Shown: one piece after another, positions 17,705 through 26,538 of the stretch
How the letters are laid out: every line of letters starts with the position of its first letter
Numbering within the stretch: the stretch's first letter is position 1
NCBI RefSeq assembly: GCF_003867075.1
Contig: NZ_CP032544.1
Coordinates: 2,226,001-2,290,000, forward strand
Source of the DNA: Tenacibaculum mesophilum
Lineage (GTDB): Bacteria; Bacteroidota; Bacteroidia; Flavobacteriales; Flavobacteriaceae
Length of the DNA: 64,000 nt
Direction of reading: 5' to 3'
The notes under the pieces: model-generated
The model's input: only the letters and a program-made list of their open reading frames with translations
Told to the model about the DNA's origin: nothing
Databases searched by the model: none
Made by a program: the position numbers and the translations under genes

Positions 17705-18657
17705 AGTTTTGTAATTGCCTTTTCTAAAATCTCTTTTACTTGAAGTTTTAAACTTTCAGGTTCAATTATTTTGGCATAATCTGAAAACACAATGTACCAC
17801 CTTGAAAAACCGTGTTCAACATAGCAAGTCATAAATGTCATTTCCACTTGGTTTCCTTTTACTTTTTCAGAGATAAAACCATGTTGCATTTTACTATTGT
17901 TAATATATCGCACCACACTTTTATCAACAGAAATAACAACTTTTGTTTTGGGTGTGTTTTCATACTGGCTTCGGTATTCATCTAACGTAATATGTTCTCT
18001 AGTAAAATTATGTTCAGTTGATTTTATCGCTAACATTCTATCGGTTCTAAATTGCCTGTAGTCGCTTCTTAAATGACAAAAAGCCAATACATACCAAAAT
18101 CCTGATTCGTGATAAATACCCACAGGTTCCACAAAACGTTTAGAAGGTGTTTCTCTATTTACCGCCTGATATTTTAAAAATACCTGCCTTTTTTCAGCAA
18201 TACTTTCAAACAAGGTTTCAAGTGCATTTGGTAAACTATCGTTGAACAATTTATTTGTAGGGTCCACTAATATTTGTGATTCTAAGGCAGAAATCCAATC
18301 TTTTTCACGACCACGCAACACTGATTTTAACTTCATCATAGCAGACTCATAATAATTCCCTAATGATTTATCTACAAACTTCTGCATTAGTTTTTCGGCA
18401 GCCACAAAACTTCCTACTTCTTCTCTAGTAAACATAACAGGAGGCAAACGGTACCCTTCCATAATAGAATAACCAACACCAGCCTCACTTATTATGGGCA
18501 CACCTGATGCTTCAAGGGTTCGTATATCACGATAAATAGTACGTAGGCTCACCTCAAATCTATCAGCCAATTCTTGTGCTTTTACTATACGTTTAGATTG
18601 TAACTGAATAAGTATTGCCACAATTCTATCAAAACGTTTTACCGTGTCTAAACTCAT
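17701..18657 (-). CDS. WYL-domain transcriptional regulator (YafY/DeoR type)
   Basis: A 318-residue regulator with an N-terminal winged helix-turn-helix (RFEVSLRTIYRDIRTLEASG, typical HTH_11) and a C-terminal WYL domain, seen as GFWYVLAFCHLRSDYRQFRTDR. The frame can be read from 18726, but MSLDTVKRFDRIVAIL at 18657 is the natural start because it begins at the helix-turn-helix. It is divergent from a DinB gene, and the intergenic region has two 16-bp inverted repeats of the same form (TGACA-N6-TGTCA), which are good operator candidates. Its ligand is unknown. In some bacteria such WYL/DinB pairs respond to stress. Confidence 0.87.
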   Translation of the reverse strand: MSLDTVKRFDRIVAILIQLQSKRIVKAQELADRFEVSLRTIYRDIRTLEASGVPIISEAGVGYSIMEGYRLPPVMFTREEVGSFVAAEKLMQKFVDKSLGNYYESAMMKLKSVLRGREKDWISALESQILVDPTNKLFNDSLPNALETLFESIAEKRQVFLKYQAVNRETPSKRFVEPVGIYHESGFWYVLAFCHLRSDYRQFRTDRMLAIKSTEHNFTREHITLDEYRSQYENTPKTKVVISVDKSVVRYINNSKMQHGFISEKVKGNQVEMTFMTCYVEHGFSRWYIVFSDYAKIIEPESLKLQVKEILEKAITKL

Positions 18658-18762
18658 AATGCTATAACATATTTCCCAAAGATAGGATTTCAGGCTGAAG
18701 TATTTTTTAAATTTTAGCTTCAACATAATAACTATACTTTATACAAAGTAACATACAGTAAG

Positions 18763-18778
18763 TGACAACCGCTTGTCA
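18763..18778. promoter_or_regulatory. Inverted repeat, candidate WYL-regulator operator 1
   Basis: TGACAACCGCTTGTCA: 6-base arms around 4 bases. It has the same outer geometry (TGACA-N6-TGTCA) as the repeat at 18809-18824, with centres 46 bp apart. Confidence 0.65.
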
Positions 18779-18808
18779 ATAGTCTTTTTAAGATTTATTT
18801 TTTTCTAC

Positions 18809-18824
18809 TGACATAAAGCTGTCA
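18809..18824. promoter_or_regulatory. Inverted repeat, candidate WYL-regulator operator 2
   Basis: TGACATAAAGCTGTCA: 5-base arms around 6 bases, 44 bp upstream of the DinB start codon. It matches operator 1 in spacing and arm sequence. Confidence 0.65.
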
Positions 18825-18868
18825 CCACCCCATATTAATTTTGATTTCAAATAATAAAAATTACAATT

Positions 18869-19360
18869 ATGGAATCAACAACAAGCACATTATTAGAACA
18901 AGTAATTACACCTTCTGAGTTATTAGCACATTGGCAAGGGCATCGAGGTTTAACCCGAAGAACTATTGAAGCTTTTCCTGAGGAAGCCTTTTTTAATTAC
19001 TCTATAGGAGGTATGCGTACTTTTGCTGATATGGTTATGGAACTTTTAGGTATAGCTGGACCTGGTATTAAAGAAATTGCTACTGGAGAAATTCAAGAAT
19101 TAATTGAAAGGGTTGACCACGGTAACAAAAAAGCAAAAATTATTGAACTCTGGGACAAGGCTACTGACGAAATAAATACTTATTGGGCACAGATAAAACC
19201 AGAGCAGTTTCAACAAAACATTAAAATATTTGGTCAATATGAAGGTACGGTTTGGTCATCAATATTCTATTTTATTGACAACGAAATCCATCATCGCGGA
19301 CAAGCCTATGTGTATTTGCGCGCTTTAGGTATTGAACCTCCATATTTTTATGAACGTTAA
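18869..19360 (+). CDS. DinB family protein (WYL-regulated candidate)
   Basis: A 163-residue DinB-superfamily four-helix bundle protein with the expected metal-site histidines in LLAHWQGHRGLTRRTIEAF (N-terminal) and NEIHHRGQAYVYLRALGI (C-terminal). It shows little similarity in sequence to the other DinB protein of this window (7262-7717). It is divergent from the WYL regulator and followed after 10 bp by a small ferredoxin-like-fold gene, so the three form a regulator plus two-gene module. The reaction is unknown; DinB proteins include thiol-dependent detoxifying transferases. Confidence 0.85.
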   Translation: MESTTSTLLEQVITPSELLAHWQGHRGLTRRTIEAFPEEAFFNYSIGGMRTFADMVMELLGIAGPGIKEIATGEIQELIERVDHGNKKAKIIELWDKATDEINTYWAQIKPEQFQQNIKIFGQYEGTVWSSIFYFIDNEIHHRGQAYVYLRALGIEPPYFYER

Positions 19361-19370
19361 TCAAACTAAA

Positions 19371-19589
19371 ATGAAAACAGTTTTGGTATTTAAGACATCC
19401 ATTACAAAAAACAATGAAATTAAAATTGTTCAACCTACTTTAAATCGTTTGATTACCAAAAATGACCGCTGGAATTTTGACTTAGAAGATTGCGATAATA
19501 TTCTTCGGGTAGAGACTCAAATGATTAAAGCTGATGCCATTTTAAAAGCAATACAACATTATGGTTTTTATTGTGAAGAATTGTTGTAA
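19371..19589 (+). CDS. Small HMA-like (ferredoxin-fold) protein without metal-binding CxxC
   Basis: A 72-residue protein (start MKTVLVFKTSI at 19371; a longer frame from 19332 would overlap the DinB gene and lacks support). The order of strands and helices, VLVFKTSI...IKIVQPTLNRLI...WNFDLEDCDNILRVETQM..AILKAIQHYGFYCEEL, resembles the heavy-metal-associated ferredoxin fold seen in small Bacteroidota proteins, but the metal-binding CxxC is absent; only Cys in DCDN and FYCEE remain. It is 10 bp downstream of the DinB gene, thus cotranscribed. A hairpin terminator follows. Confidence 0.7.
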   Translation: MKTVLVFKTSITKNNEIKIVQPTLNRLITKNDRWNFDLEDCDNILRVETQMIKADAILKAIQHYGFYCEELL

Positions 19590-19631
19590 AAACAGTAATA
19601 TTTTCTAGAAACAGTAAAATATAATGTAAAT

Positions 19632-19677
19632 AAGAAACCGAATAAAGAAACTAATTGCTTCTCTATTCGGTTTCTTT
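19632..19677. terminator. Terminator after DinB/HMA-like unit
   Basis: Arms AAGAAACCGAATA and TATTCGGTTTCTT with an 18-base loop and T-rich flanks, between two convergent genes; it could serve both. Confidence 0.75.
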
Positions 19678-19698
19678 ACTCTTTCAAGATGATATTAT

Positions 19699-21294
19699 CT
19701 ATTTTATTACAAATGTTTCGTTTTGTATCCAATTAGCCCTTAGTTTAAATACAGTTTCTAAATAGATAATTTGCTCTGGCTCTTTTCTTAATAAGAAATT
19801 TCCAGTATCCCACATACGATTGTTATTTTCATCAACTATAGCTCTAACACTATATTCCTTGGGTTCTAGTAAGATAAATTCTATCTTTTTAGAAGAAGTA
19901 AGATACCTTTTTTCTACAACCTTATCTTGACTTAATAATTCAATAATAACAGGATATTCTGTTTCGTTTTTAACATCCAAAACAATACTTCCATAATCTT
20001 CCACAGTACGCGTTGTGAATTTATAATCTAACGTATCGTTTGTAGTTTCAAAAACATCAGTTATTCCTTTAGGTAAGCCTTTAAAAATGTATCCATATTT
20101 AGGTTTCTTTTCAAACAATACAGCTAGTTTATTAATCGACTGCTTTTGCAATTCAAAAGGTACATCAACAGTATCTTTATCTATCAATGAAAACTTCGAT
20201 TTATCAAAAGAAACAATTGGGTTATTTGTTTTAATAAACATAGTATCTTTCAGGTTAAGAACTCCACTTACACTAGATGACACAGATAAAGAGTCAATTT
20301 TCTTTTTTCTTAAAAACACTGTAACAGTATCTTTAAAATTCTGATTATTTACTATAAAATTCAATGAATCTCTCTCTACAGGTGTATACCAATAATTGAG
20401 TGTATCTTTATCTTCCTCAAACTGAGTAAACGACTTGTAATCTTGCGGAACTTCCGATAACAGTTCAATACTCATATCTTCCTGCTTCCCTTCAAAACCA
20501 AACTGAATTTTTCCTTTTGTTACTTCTTTTCCTCTTTTAAACTCATATGGCTGAATTTCTTTAAAAAAACGAATAGGTTTGTTTAGCAAAGTATCTTTTG
20601 GTAACGTAATTGTATCTACTACAAAACCAATTTTATCTGTTCTACTATTAAAAATATAATCACTTGAAGGCTCTTTTAATGCTAGCATTAAATATTTTCC
20701 TTCACGTAAATTACTAAACTCAAAATTTGTAGAATCTAGCGTGCTTGTTACATAATTTGGCTTTTTCTTAAAAACAATAGAATCGTTGTAGGTACTATCA
20801 ATCTTATATAACAAAACACTAACTTCTTTCACCTCTTTTTTATCAAAAGCATCAGCTACTGCACCTTTAATTTTTAAAGAATCAATATAGTCTCCTGTTG
20901 AAAACACATACTTAAAGCTCTCTAACTTGTTGTTTTCGTTGTTATCTTGAACTGCATTTCCAAAGTTAAAAGTATAGGTGGTATTTTTCTGTAACGTATC
21001 TAATATTTTAATATTAATATACTTACTTGGTGTTCCTTGTGGTGTAATTAACGGTGGATTTTTCATTGGCGGAGAAACTACCAACTGTTTTTGTAGGTCT
21101 TTTAAAACAATATACTCATCAAAATAAATACGAATGTTATCATCTTTAAAATGAATAGTTTCATAAGGAGGATTTGCAGTAACCATTATTGGTGCGGTTT
21201 CATCCTTTGGACCTCCTTCTGGTCGTCCTTTACGTGCACAACTACTTATTAAAAAAGCGAAAAGAGTTACTAAAATAAAGTGTTTATTTTTCAC
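19699..21294 (-). CDS. Ig-like domain lipoprotein
   Basis: A 531-residue lipoprotein: signal peptide with lipobox ending at Cys19 (FLISSCARKG), then GRPEGGPKDETAP, a start typical of a Bacteroidota family with an SbsA-like bacterial Ig domain at residues ~25-130 (PPYETIHFKDDNIRIYFDEYI). The rest is beta-rich with repeated short strand pairs and no known catalytic motif. It probably sits on a membrane surface. The function is unknown. It lies upstream-to-downstream of comF on the same strand with a 54-bp gap. Confidence 0.8.
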   Translation of the reverse strand: MKNKHFILVTLFAFLISSCARKGRPEGGPKDETAPIMVTANPPYETIHFKDDNIRIYFDEYIVLKDLQKQLVVSPPMKNPPLITPQGTPSKYINIKILDTLQKNTTYTFNFGNAVQDNNENNKLESFKYVFSTGDYIDSLKIKGAVADAFDKKEVKEVSVLLYKIDSTYNDSIVFKKKPNYVTSTLDSTNFEFSNLREGKYLMLALKEPSSDYIFNSRTDKIGFVVDTITLPKDTLLNKPIRFFKEIQPYEFKRGKEVTKGKIQFGFEGKQEDMSIELLSEVPQDYKSFTQFEEDKDTLNYWYTPVERDSLNFIVNNQNFKDTVTVFLRKKKIDSLSVSSSVSGVLNLKDTMFIKTNNPIVSFDKSKFSLIDKDTVDVPFELQKQSINKLAVLFEKKPKYGYIFKGLPKGITDVFETTNDTLDYKFTTRTVEDYGSIVLDVKNETEYPVIIELLSQDKVVEKRYLTSSKKIEFILLEPKEYSVRAIVDENNNRMWDTGNFLLRKEPEQIIYLETVFKLRANWIQNETFVIK

Positions 21295-21348
21295 AAATTA
21301 TTGGTTTAAAATCCATTTTCAAAAGTAGTAAATTAAGATGGAATGGTA

Positions 21349-22041
21349 TTAGTCTTTTTGTGTATACGCCATTGTAGCAACACTTATCTTTATGTTTTGC
21401 GTTTTTAAAAGTTCGTTTGCACAAGCTTCTAATGTTGCTCCTGTTGTAATAACATCATCAATAAGTAAAATATGTTTATTTTCAAAAAGTGTTGTATCTA
21501 CAAGTTTAAACTTTGTTTTGTTATTAGAAAACCGTTCAAATCGTTGTTTTAATGTTTGCGTTTTAGTTTTGGAAGTTCTTATAAGAATATCTGGCTTATA
21601 CTCTACATTCAAAATATCACTTAATCGTTTTCCAAACATGGTTACTTGATTATATCCTCTACTTTTAAGCTTTTTTAAATGTAATGGTACTGGAATAATA
21701 TAGTCTATATCTATAAAAGTATTTAATGTTTTTAATCGTTCTCCAAACCAGTCAGCAATAAATATTCCAATTTCTGGCTGATTTTTATACTTTAATTGAT
21801 GGATCAATTTTTGGGTAACTCCTTTCTTCCTGTAAAAAAGAAAAGAATGTACTGCTTGTATTGATACTTTCCCATAAAAATTTGACATTAATGTAACATT
21901 TATATGCTTATTATCGTCTATAATTGGCAAGTCGTTTTTACAAATAACACAGAGAAGTGTTTCATTTTGTAATAACGTTTTTTCACAATTTACACATAAT
22001 TTGGGGTAGAATAAGTAGAATATCTCTTTTAAAAATTGCAT
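21349..22041 (-). CDS. comF: ComF family phosphoribosyltransferase-like protein
   Basis: A 230-residue ComF-type protein. The N terminus has a cysteine cluster (LCVNCEKTLLQN...LLCVICKNDLP) that can bind zinc, and the C-terminal part a PRTase domain with IPVPLHLKKLKSRGYNQ and the PRPP-binding loop LLIDDVITTGAT. In naturally competent bacteria ComF acts in the cytoplasm in DNA uptake and recombination; in non-competent ones its role is unclear. It is divergent from the methyltransferase gene at 22097. Confidence 0.9.
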   Translation of the reverse strand: MQFLKEIFYLFYPKLCVNCEKTLLQNETLLCVICKNDLPIIDDNKHINVTLMSNFYGKVSIQAVHSFLFYRKKGVTQKLIHQLKYKNQPEIGIFIADWFGERLKTLNTFIDIDYIIPVPLHLKKLKSRGYNQVTMFGKRLSDILNVEYKPDILIRTSKTKTQTLKQRFERFSNNKTKFKLVDTTLFENKHILLIDDVITTGATLEACANELLKTQNIKISVATMAYTQKD

Positions 22042-22096
22042 CTTTACAAGCCTTTTTTAACATAGGAAGATACAAAAAACAACAATAAATTATATT

Positions 22097-22657
22097 TTGA
22101 GTAAAAAGTTTAATTTTTTTAAAGAAGCTGTAAAAAATTACAAAACATCAGGCACAGTTGTTCCAAGCTCTAGATACCTAGCTAACAAGATGCTAAAAGA
22201 AATTGATTTTAAGTCTGCTGAAGTTATTGTAGAGTTAGGACCTGGAAACGGAGCCATAACACAATATTTACTAAAAAAACTTCAACCCAACACCATATTA
22301 ATATGTTTTGAAATAAATGATGCTTTCTATAGAGAATTAAAAAAAATACAACATCCACAATTAGTTGTTTTAAAGGCTTCTGCAGAAAACATAAAACTTG
22401 AAATACAAAAGCTTGGTTTTTCAAAAGCCAACTACATTGTTTCTAGCTTGCCCCTTACCATAATCCCAAAAGAAATATCGCACGCTATCTTAACAAAAAG
22501 CTATAACTTTTTAGCTCCATCTGGACTATTTATTCAATATCAGTATAGCTTAACTTACTACAAAAAACTAAAAGAAGTTTTTGGAGACAACATAAATTTG
22601 AGCTTTGAACCATTAAACTTTCCACCTGCTTTTATTTATAAATGTGTTAAAAAATAA
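22097..22657 (+). CDS. SAM-dependent methyltransferase (PmtA-like)
   Basis: A 186-residue class I methyltransferase. It begins KFNFFKEAVKNYKTSGTVVPSS, has the SAM-binding motif VIVELGPGNGAIT (about 43-55), and NYIVSSLPLTIIP at the catalytic region. This arrangement fits bacterial phospholipid (phosphatidylethanolamine) N-methyltransferases of the PmtA type and the related rRNA adenine dimethylase fold. The start is TTG at 22097, because an in-frame stop lies 12 bp upstream and the motif begins almost at once. Substrate is inferred only. The gene is on the opposite strand to comF. Confidence 0.8.
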   Translation: MSKKFNFFKEAVKNYKTSGTVVPSSRYLANKMLKEIDFKSAEVIVELGPGNGAITQYLLKKLQPNTILICFEINDAFYRELKKIQHPQLVVLKASAENIKLEIQKLGFSKANYIVSSLPLTIIPKEISHAILTKSYNFLAPSGLFIQYQYSLTYYKKLKEVFGDNINLSFEPLNFPPAFIYKCVKK

Positions 22658-22702
22658 ATAGTATATTAGCACAGAGCGTCCCCTTTTTTTATACCCTTTA
22701 AA

Positions 22703-23605
22703 ATGATGATAGTCTCAAAAATAAAAAATAATAGTTTTGTTGCCTTCTTAATTTTACTAATACTTGTTATTGGTTTTTTGTCTTATCAAAATGCTAGAGA
22801 CTATTCTGAACTCAAGGCAATTTTTGAACTTGAAAAAAAAGAACTAGAGGGCGAATTAACAAACATTATTGAGGATTATGAAGAAGCTAGCTATAAAAAA
22901 AATGAATATTCATTAAAGCTAAAAGGTGGGCTTAACAAAGTAATTCAACTAAGAGATTCTATTAAAAACCTAAAACAAGTAGACTATAAATTTATTGGGT
23001 ATTTTAGGAAGAGAACAAAAGTACTTATTGAAGAAAACAAAAAGCTTTTTACTGAAGTAAGTCACTTAAACACTATAAATAACAAACTAATTATAAAGAA
23101 CGATAGTGTTAAAGAAGCATTATTAATAAAAGAAAAACAAAACACTAAACTTACCAACATAAATCGCTTTTTAAGTAATGAAAAGTTAGCTTTAAAGAAA
23201 AAAATAGCCACTGCTGAACTTATTGAAGTTTCTTCTATAAAAGCAGAGGCAATGAGAAAAAAAAGAAACGGAAAGTTTACATCTACTTCAAAATCGACAA
23301 AAGTAAGTGCTTTTAAAATAGAGTTTGAGTTAATGCAAAATAAAGTAACACCACCTGGTTTAAAAGAAGTTTACATTCAGATAACAGATATGAATAAAAA
23401 TGTGATTGCCCCATATAAAGAAGTAAATTTACAAAACAATAAAAAAATATGGTGTAGTGATATTTTAATAGCTGAATACAATAACGAACAACTATCTATG
23501 ATTTCTTTTATCAATATAAAAAATAAAATTAATGCAGGAATATACCATATAAATACATTTGTGAACGGTATTTATACTGGTAATAAATCTCTAGCATTAA
23601 AGTAA
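22703..23605 (+). CDS. Membrane-anchored coiled-coil protein, paralog 1
   Basis: A 300-residue protein of unknown function with one N-terminal membrane helix (about residues 10-28, FVAFLILLILVIGFLSYQ), a long charged coiled coil (~30-170) and a C-terminal beta-rich domain (~190-300). It is a clear paralog of the next gene: both carry KxxAMxxxxxGKxTSTS, VYIQIxDxNKNVIAP and FVxGxYxGN. The orientation of the helix suggests a large domain outside the cytoplasm. The gene pair has no recognised enzymatic motif. It sits 47 bp upstream of its paralog. No functional assignment is offered. Confidence 0.8.
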   Translation: MMIVSKIKNNSFVAFLILLILVIGFLSYQNARDYSELKAIFELEKKELEGELTNIIEDYEEASYKKNEYSLKLKGGLNKVIQLRDSIKNLKQVDYKFIGYFRKRTKVLIEENKKLFTEVSHLNTINNKLIIKNDSVKEALLIKEKQNTKLTNINRFLSNEKLALKKKIATAELIEVSSIKAEAMRKKRNGKFTSTSKSTKVSAFKIEFELMQNKVTPPGLKEVYIQITDMNKNVIAPYKEVNLQNNKKIWCSDILIAEYNNEQLSMISFINIKNKINAGIYHINTFVNGIYTGNKSLALK

Positions 23606-23652
23606 AACACCCCTTAATAAATAACTTAATATAATCAATTTCCCCTTAACTT

Positions 23653-24531
23653 ATGAATCAACAAAAAACCAAAAATGTTTTAATTTTAGTATTAATTATC
23701 TTATTACTTTTCCTATTTTTTTATTCTCATCAAAAATCAAATGAAAATGAAAACCTTCAAAATATTTTTTTAGAAGAAAAAGCTGAGTTACAACAAGATC
23801 TAGACGAAATGATTAAAGATTACACAGATGTTGTTGTTGGTAAAAAACGTTTAGCTGACAGGTTAGAAGTAGAGCTAATTAAAATGAAGAACTTAAGAGA
23901 CTCAATAAAGCTCTTAAAATCTGATAACTTTGGACTTATAAGAAAGTACAGAAGTAGAATTGCTAGCTTAGAACGTGAGAATAAGAAACTTTTCATTCAG
24001 ATAGATTCTTTAAACAGTGCGAATGATGCTTTAACACAAGAAAATGTTATTGCTAATGAAATTTTACAACAAAAAGATAGTGTAAATGAAACTCTAACAG
24101 AAAAAAACAAAGAATTAGAGGCAAAAGTAGCTATTGGTGGAATTATTAAAACTAGTCCAGTAAAAGCTATTGCAATGAAAGAACGAAGTAGTGGAAAGCT
24201 AACATCTACAAGTAGATCTAGCAGAACTGATGCTTTTAGAATTAATTTCGATTTGTTAGAAAACCCAATTACTAGTGCTGGTGAAAAACGCGTATACATT
24301 CAAATTATTGATGAAAACAAAAATGTAATCGCTCCTAAAGGTAAAACTGACTTAAAAAACGGACAAAAAGTTCAATACACAGACTCTTTAGAAGTTAACT
24401 ACAACAATAACCGTTTAAGTCTTGTATCTTTAATATTAGTAAACAGAGACGATATTAAAAAAGGAAAGTATATAATTAGTGCTTTTGTTGATGGTGTTTA
24501 CTCTGGAAATACAACAATAAAGCTAAGATAA
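23653..24531 (+). CDS. Membrane-anchored coiled-coil protein, paralog 2
   Basis: A 292-residue protein with the same build as the gene before it: N-terminal membrane helix (~8-25), a coiled coil of ~140 residues containing LRDSIKLL and ENKKLFIQIDSLN (compare LRDSIKNL and ENKKLFTEVSHLN in paralog 1), and a C-terminal domain with KLTSTSRSSR and YIQIIDENKNVIAP. The shared C-terminal half is better conserved than the coil. A tandem duplication is likely. A strong hairpin terminator follows, closing the two-gene unit. Function is unknown. Confidence 0.8.
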   Translation: MNQQKTKNVLILVLIILLLFLFFYSHQKSNENENLQNIFLEEKAELQQDLDEMIKDYTDVVVGKKRLADRLEVELIKMKNLRDSIKLLKSDNFGLIRKYRSRIASLERENKKLFIQIDSLNSANDALTQENVIANEILQQKDSVNETLTEKNKELEAKVAIGGIIKTSPVKAIAMKERSSGKLTSTSRSSRTDAFRINFDLLENPITSAGEKRVYIQIIDENKNVIAPKGKTDLKNGQKVQYTDSLEVNYNNNRLSLVSLILVNRDDIKKGKYIISAFVDGVYSGNTTIKLR

Positions 24532-24554
24532 AACCATAACTATTAATTATTAAT

Positions 24555-24593
24555 AAAAAAGTGAAGAGCTTAATTTATTCTTCACTTTTTTCT
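24555..24593 (+). terminator. Terminator after coiled-coil pair
   Basis: Arms AAAAAAGTGAAGA and TTCTTCACTTTTTT with an A/T-rich loop and a T run, 24 bp after the stop codon at 24531. Confidence 0.85.
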
Positions 24594-24636
24594 TTTTCCA
24601 TACCCTTAGTTTAAATCCTTATTTTATTTTTGCAAT

Positions 24637-26184
24637 ATGGCAAAACAAGAAGATCAATTTAAAAAAGTATTATCACACGCAAAAGAATACGGTTATGTAT
24701 TTCAATCATCTGAAATTTACGATGGTTTAAGCGCAGTGTATGATTATGCTCAAAACGGAGTAGAATTAAAGAAGAATATTCGTGATTATTGGTGGAAAGC
24801 AATGGTACAAATGCATGAAAACATTGTAGGTATTGACGCTTCAATACTAATGCACCCAACTACTTGGAAAGCCTCAGGCCACGTTGATGCTTTCAACGAC
24901 CCTTTAATTGATAACAAAGACTCTAAAAAACGCTATAGAGCTGATGTTTTAGTTGAAGATTTTAGAGAAAAAATCAACGAAAAAATTCAAAAAGATATAA
25001 CCAAAGCAAAAAAACGTTTTGGTGAAGCTTTTAATGAAGATGAATTTAGAAGTACAAACCCTAATGTTTTAAGACGTCAAAAACAAATTGACGAGATAAC
25101 AGTTGAATTAACTAGAGTTCAAGAAGAAAACGATTTAGAAGGGTTTAGAAATTTAATTATAGACTTAGGCATTACATGTCCTGTTTCTGGTTCTAAAAAC
25201 TGGACAGAAGTTAAGCAATTTAATTTAATGTTTGGAACGCAATTAGGAGCGTCAGCAGATAGTTCAACGCAAGTATATTTACGTCCTGAAACTGCACAAG
25301 GTATTTTTGTAAACTTCTTAAATGTACAAAAAACTGGACGTATGAAAATTCCTTTCGGAATTGCACAAACTGGTAAAGCTTTTCGTAATGAAATCGTTGC
25401 GCGCCAATTTATTTTTAGACAACGAGAGTTTGAGCAAATGGAAATGCAATTTTTTGTAAAGCCAGGAACTCAAAAAGAATGGTATGAAAAGTGGAAAGAA
25501 ACTCGTTTAAAGTGGCATATGTCTTTAGGAATGGGAGAAGAAAATTATCGTTTTCACGATCATGACAAATTAGCACATTATGCTGATGCCGCTGCTGATA
25601 TTGAATTTAAATTTCCTTTTGGGTTCAAAGAATTAGAAGGAATCCATTCTCGTACTGATTTTGACTTAAGTCAACATGAGAAATTCTCTGGAAAAAAACT
25701 ACAGTACTTTGACCACGAGGACAACACTAGTTATGTACCATACGTAATTGAAACTTCTATTGGTTTAGACAGAATGTTCTTAGCTGTTTTCTCTAACTCT
25801 TTACAAGAAGAGGAGCTAGAAAATGGTTCAACAAGAACTGTTTTAAAGTTGCCTGCAGTTTTGGCACCAACCAAAGCAGCTATTTTACCATTAGTTAAAA
25901 AAGATGGTTTACCAGAAATCGCTCGTAAAATTGTTAACGATTTAAAATGGGACTTCAATGTTGTTTATGATGAAAAAGATGCTGTTGGAAGAAGGTATCG
26001 TCGTCAAGATGCTGTTGGTACACCTTTCTGTATTACGGTAGATCATGATACTATAGAAGACAACACTGTTACCATTCGTCATAGAGATACTATGGAGCAA
26101 AAACGAGTTAAAATAGAAGATTTAAGCAATATTATTAAACAAGAGGTAGATGTACGCTCTTGGTTACAAAAAACGGAAGCATAA
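24637..26184 (+). CDS. glyS: Glycine--tRNA ligase (single-chain type)
   Basis: A 515-residue glycyl-tRNA synthetase of the homodimeric (archaeal/eukaryal-like) class II type, charging tRNA-Gly. The class II motifs are visible: motif 2 as FRNEIVARQFIFRQREFEQMEMQFF and motif 3 as GLDRMFLAVF. The C-terminal anticodon-binding domain starts near 410 (APTKAAILPLVKKDG). The heterotetrameric alpha/beta form is not needed. A promoter-like TATTTTTG box lies only 5 bp before the ATG, which may imply a very short or absent leader. It has its own terminator. Confidence 0.97.
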   Translation: MAKQEDQFKKVLSHAKEYGYVFQSSEIYDGLSAVYDYAQNGVELKKNIRDYWWKAMVQMHENIVGIDASILMHPTTWKASGHVDAFNDPLIDNKDSKKRYRADVLVEDFREKINEKIQKDITKAKKRFGEAFNEDEFRSTNPNVLRRQKQIDEITVELTRVQEENDLEGFRNLIIDLGITCPVSGSKNWTEVKQFNLMFGTQLGASADSSTQVYLRPETAQGIFVNFLNVQKTGRMKIPFGIAQTGKAFRNEIVARQFIFRQREFEQMEMQFFVKPGTQKEWYEKWKETRLKWHMSLGMGEENYRFHDHDKLAHYADAAADIEFKFPFGFKELEGIHSRTDFDLSQHEKFSGKKLQYFDHEDNTSYVPYVIETSIGLDRMFLAVFSNSLQEEELENGSTRTVLKLPAVLAPTKAAILPLVKKDGLPEIARKIVNDLKWDFNVVYDEKDAVGRRYRRQDAVGTPFCITVDHDTIEDNTVTIRHRDTMEQKRVKIEDLSNIIKQEVDVRSWLQKTEA

Positions 26185-26210
26185 ATCTAAAAAACGTCAA
26201 AATAAAGCAA

Positions 26211-26240
26211 GAATCCTAAACGTAACTGTTTAGGATTTTT
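26211..26240 (+). terminator. Terminator after glyS
   Basis: Arms AATCCTAAAC and GTTTAGGATT around a 6-base loop, followed by TTT, 27 bp after the stop codon. Confidence 0.8.
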
Positions 26241-26281
26241 ACTTTTGCAATAGTAAATAACTTCTCTTGAAATAAATACGA

Positions 26282-26509
26282 ATGAAAACTATACTTAAAA
26301 TATTATTCATCATCTTTTTACTTTGGATGATAACTGGTGCTTACCTTTTAAACACAGAGCACCCTAAAGCACAAGTAGTAATAGGACTAGGTGTTTTATA
26401 CATGTCTTTTATATTAATGCCTTTATTTATCTACTATAGATATAAAGATGGTAAGTATAAAAAATATATTATCAACTCTGATAAAGACAAAAAAAAAGCT
26501 AAAGATTAA
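26282..26509 (+). CDS. Small two-helix membrane protein
   Basis: A 75-residue protein with two hydrophobic segments (about residues 5-24 and 33-52) and a lysine-rich tail. No family is recognised. It has its own terminator overlapping its last codons, and is preceded by the glyS terminator, so it is expressed by itself. It is kept because size, position and codon structure look like those of a real gene rather than a shadow. A function cannot be stated. Confidence 0.6.
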   Translation: MKTILKILFIIFLLWMITGAYLLNTEHPKAQVVIGLGVLYMSFILMPLFIYYRYKDGKYKKYIINSDKDKKKAKD

Positions 26510-26525
26510 TCTTCAGCTTTTTTAC
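26491..26525. terminator. Bidirectional terminator overlapping stop codon of small membrane protein
   Basis: Arms AAAAAAAGCT and AGCTTTTTT around a loop that includes the stop codon; serves the convergent lipoprotein gene too. Confidence 0.7.
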
Positions 26526-26538
26526 TTTATTTTGCTCT

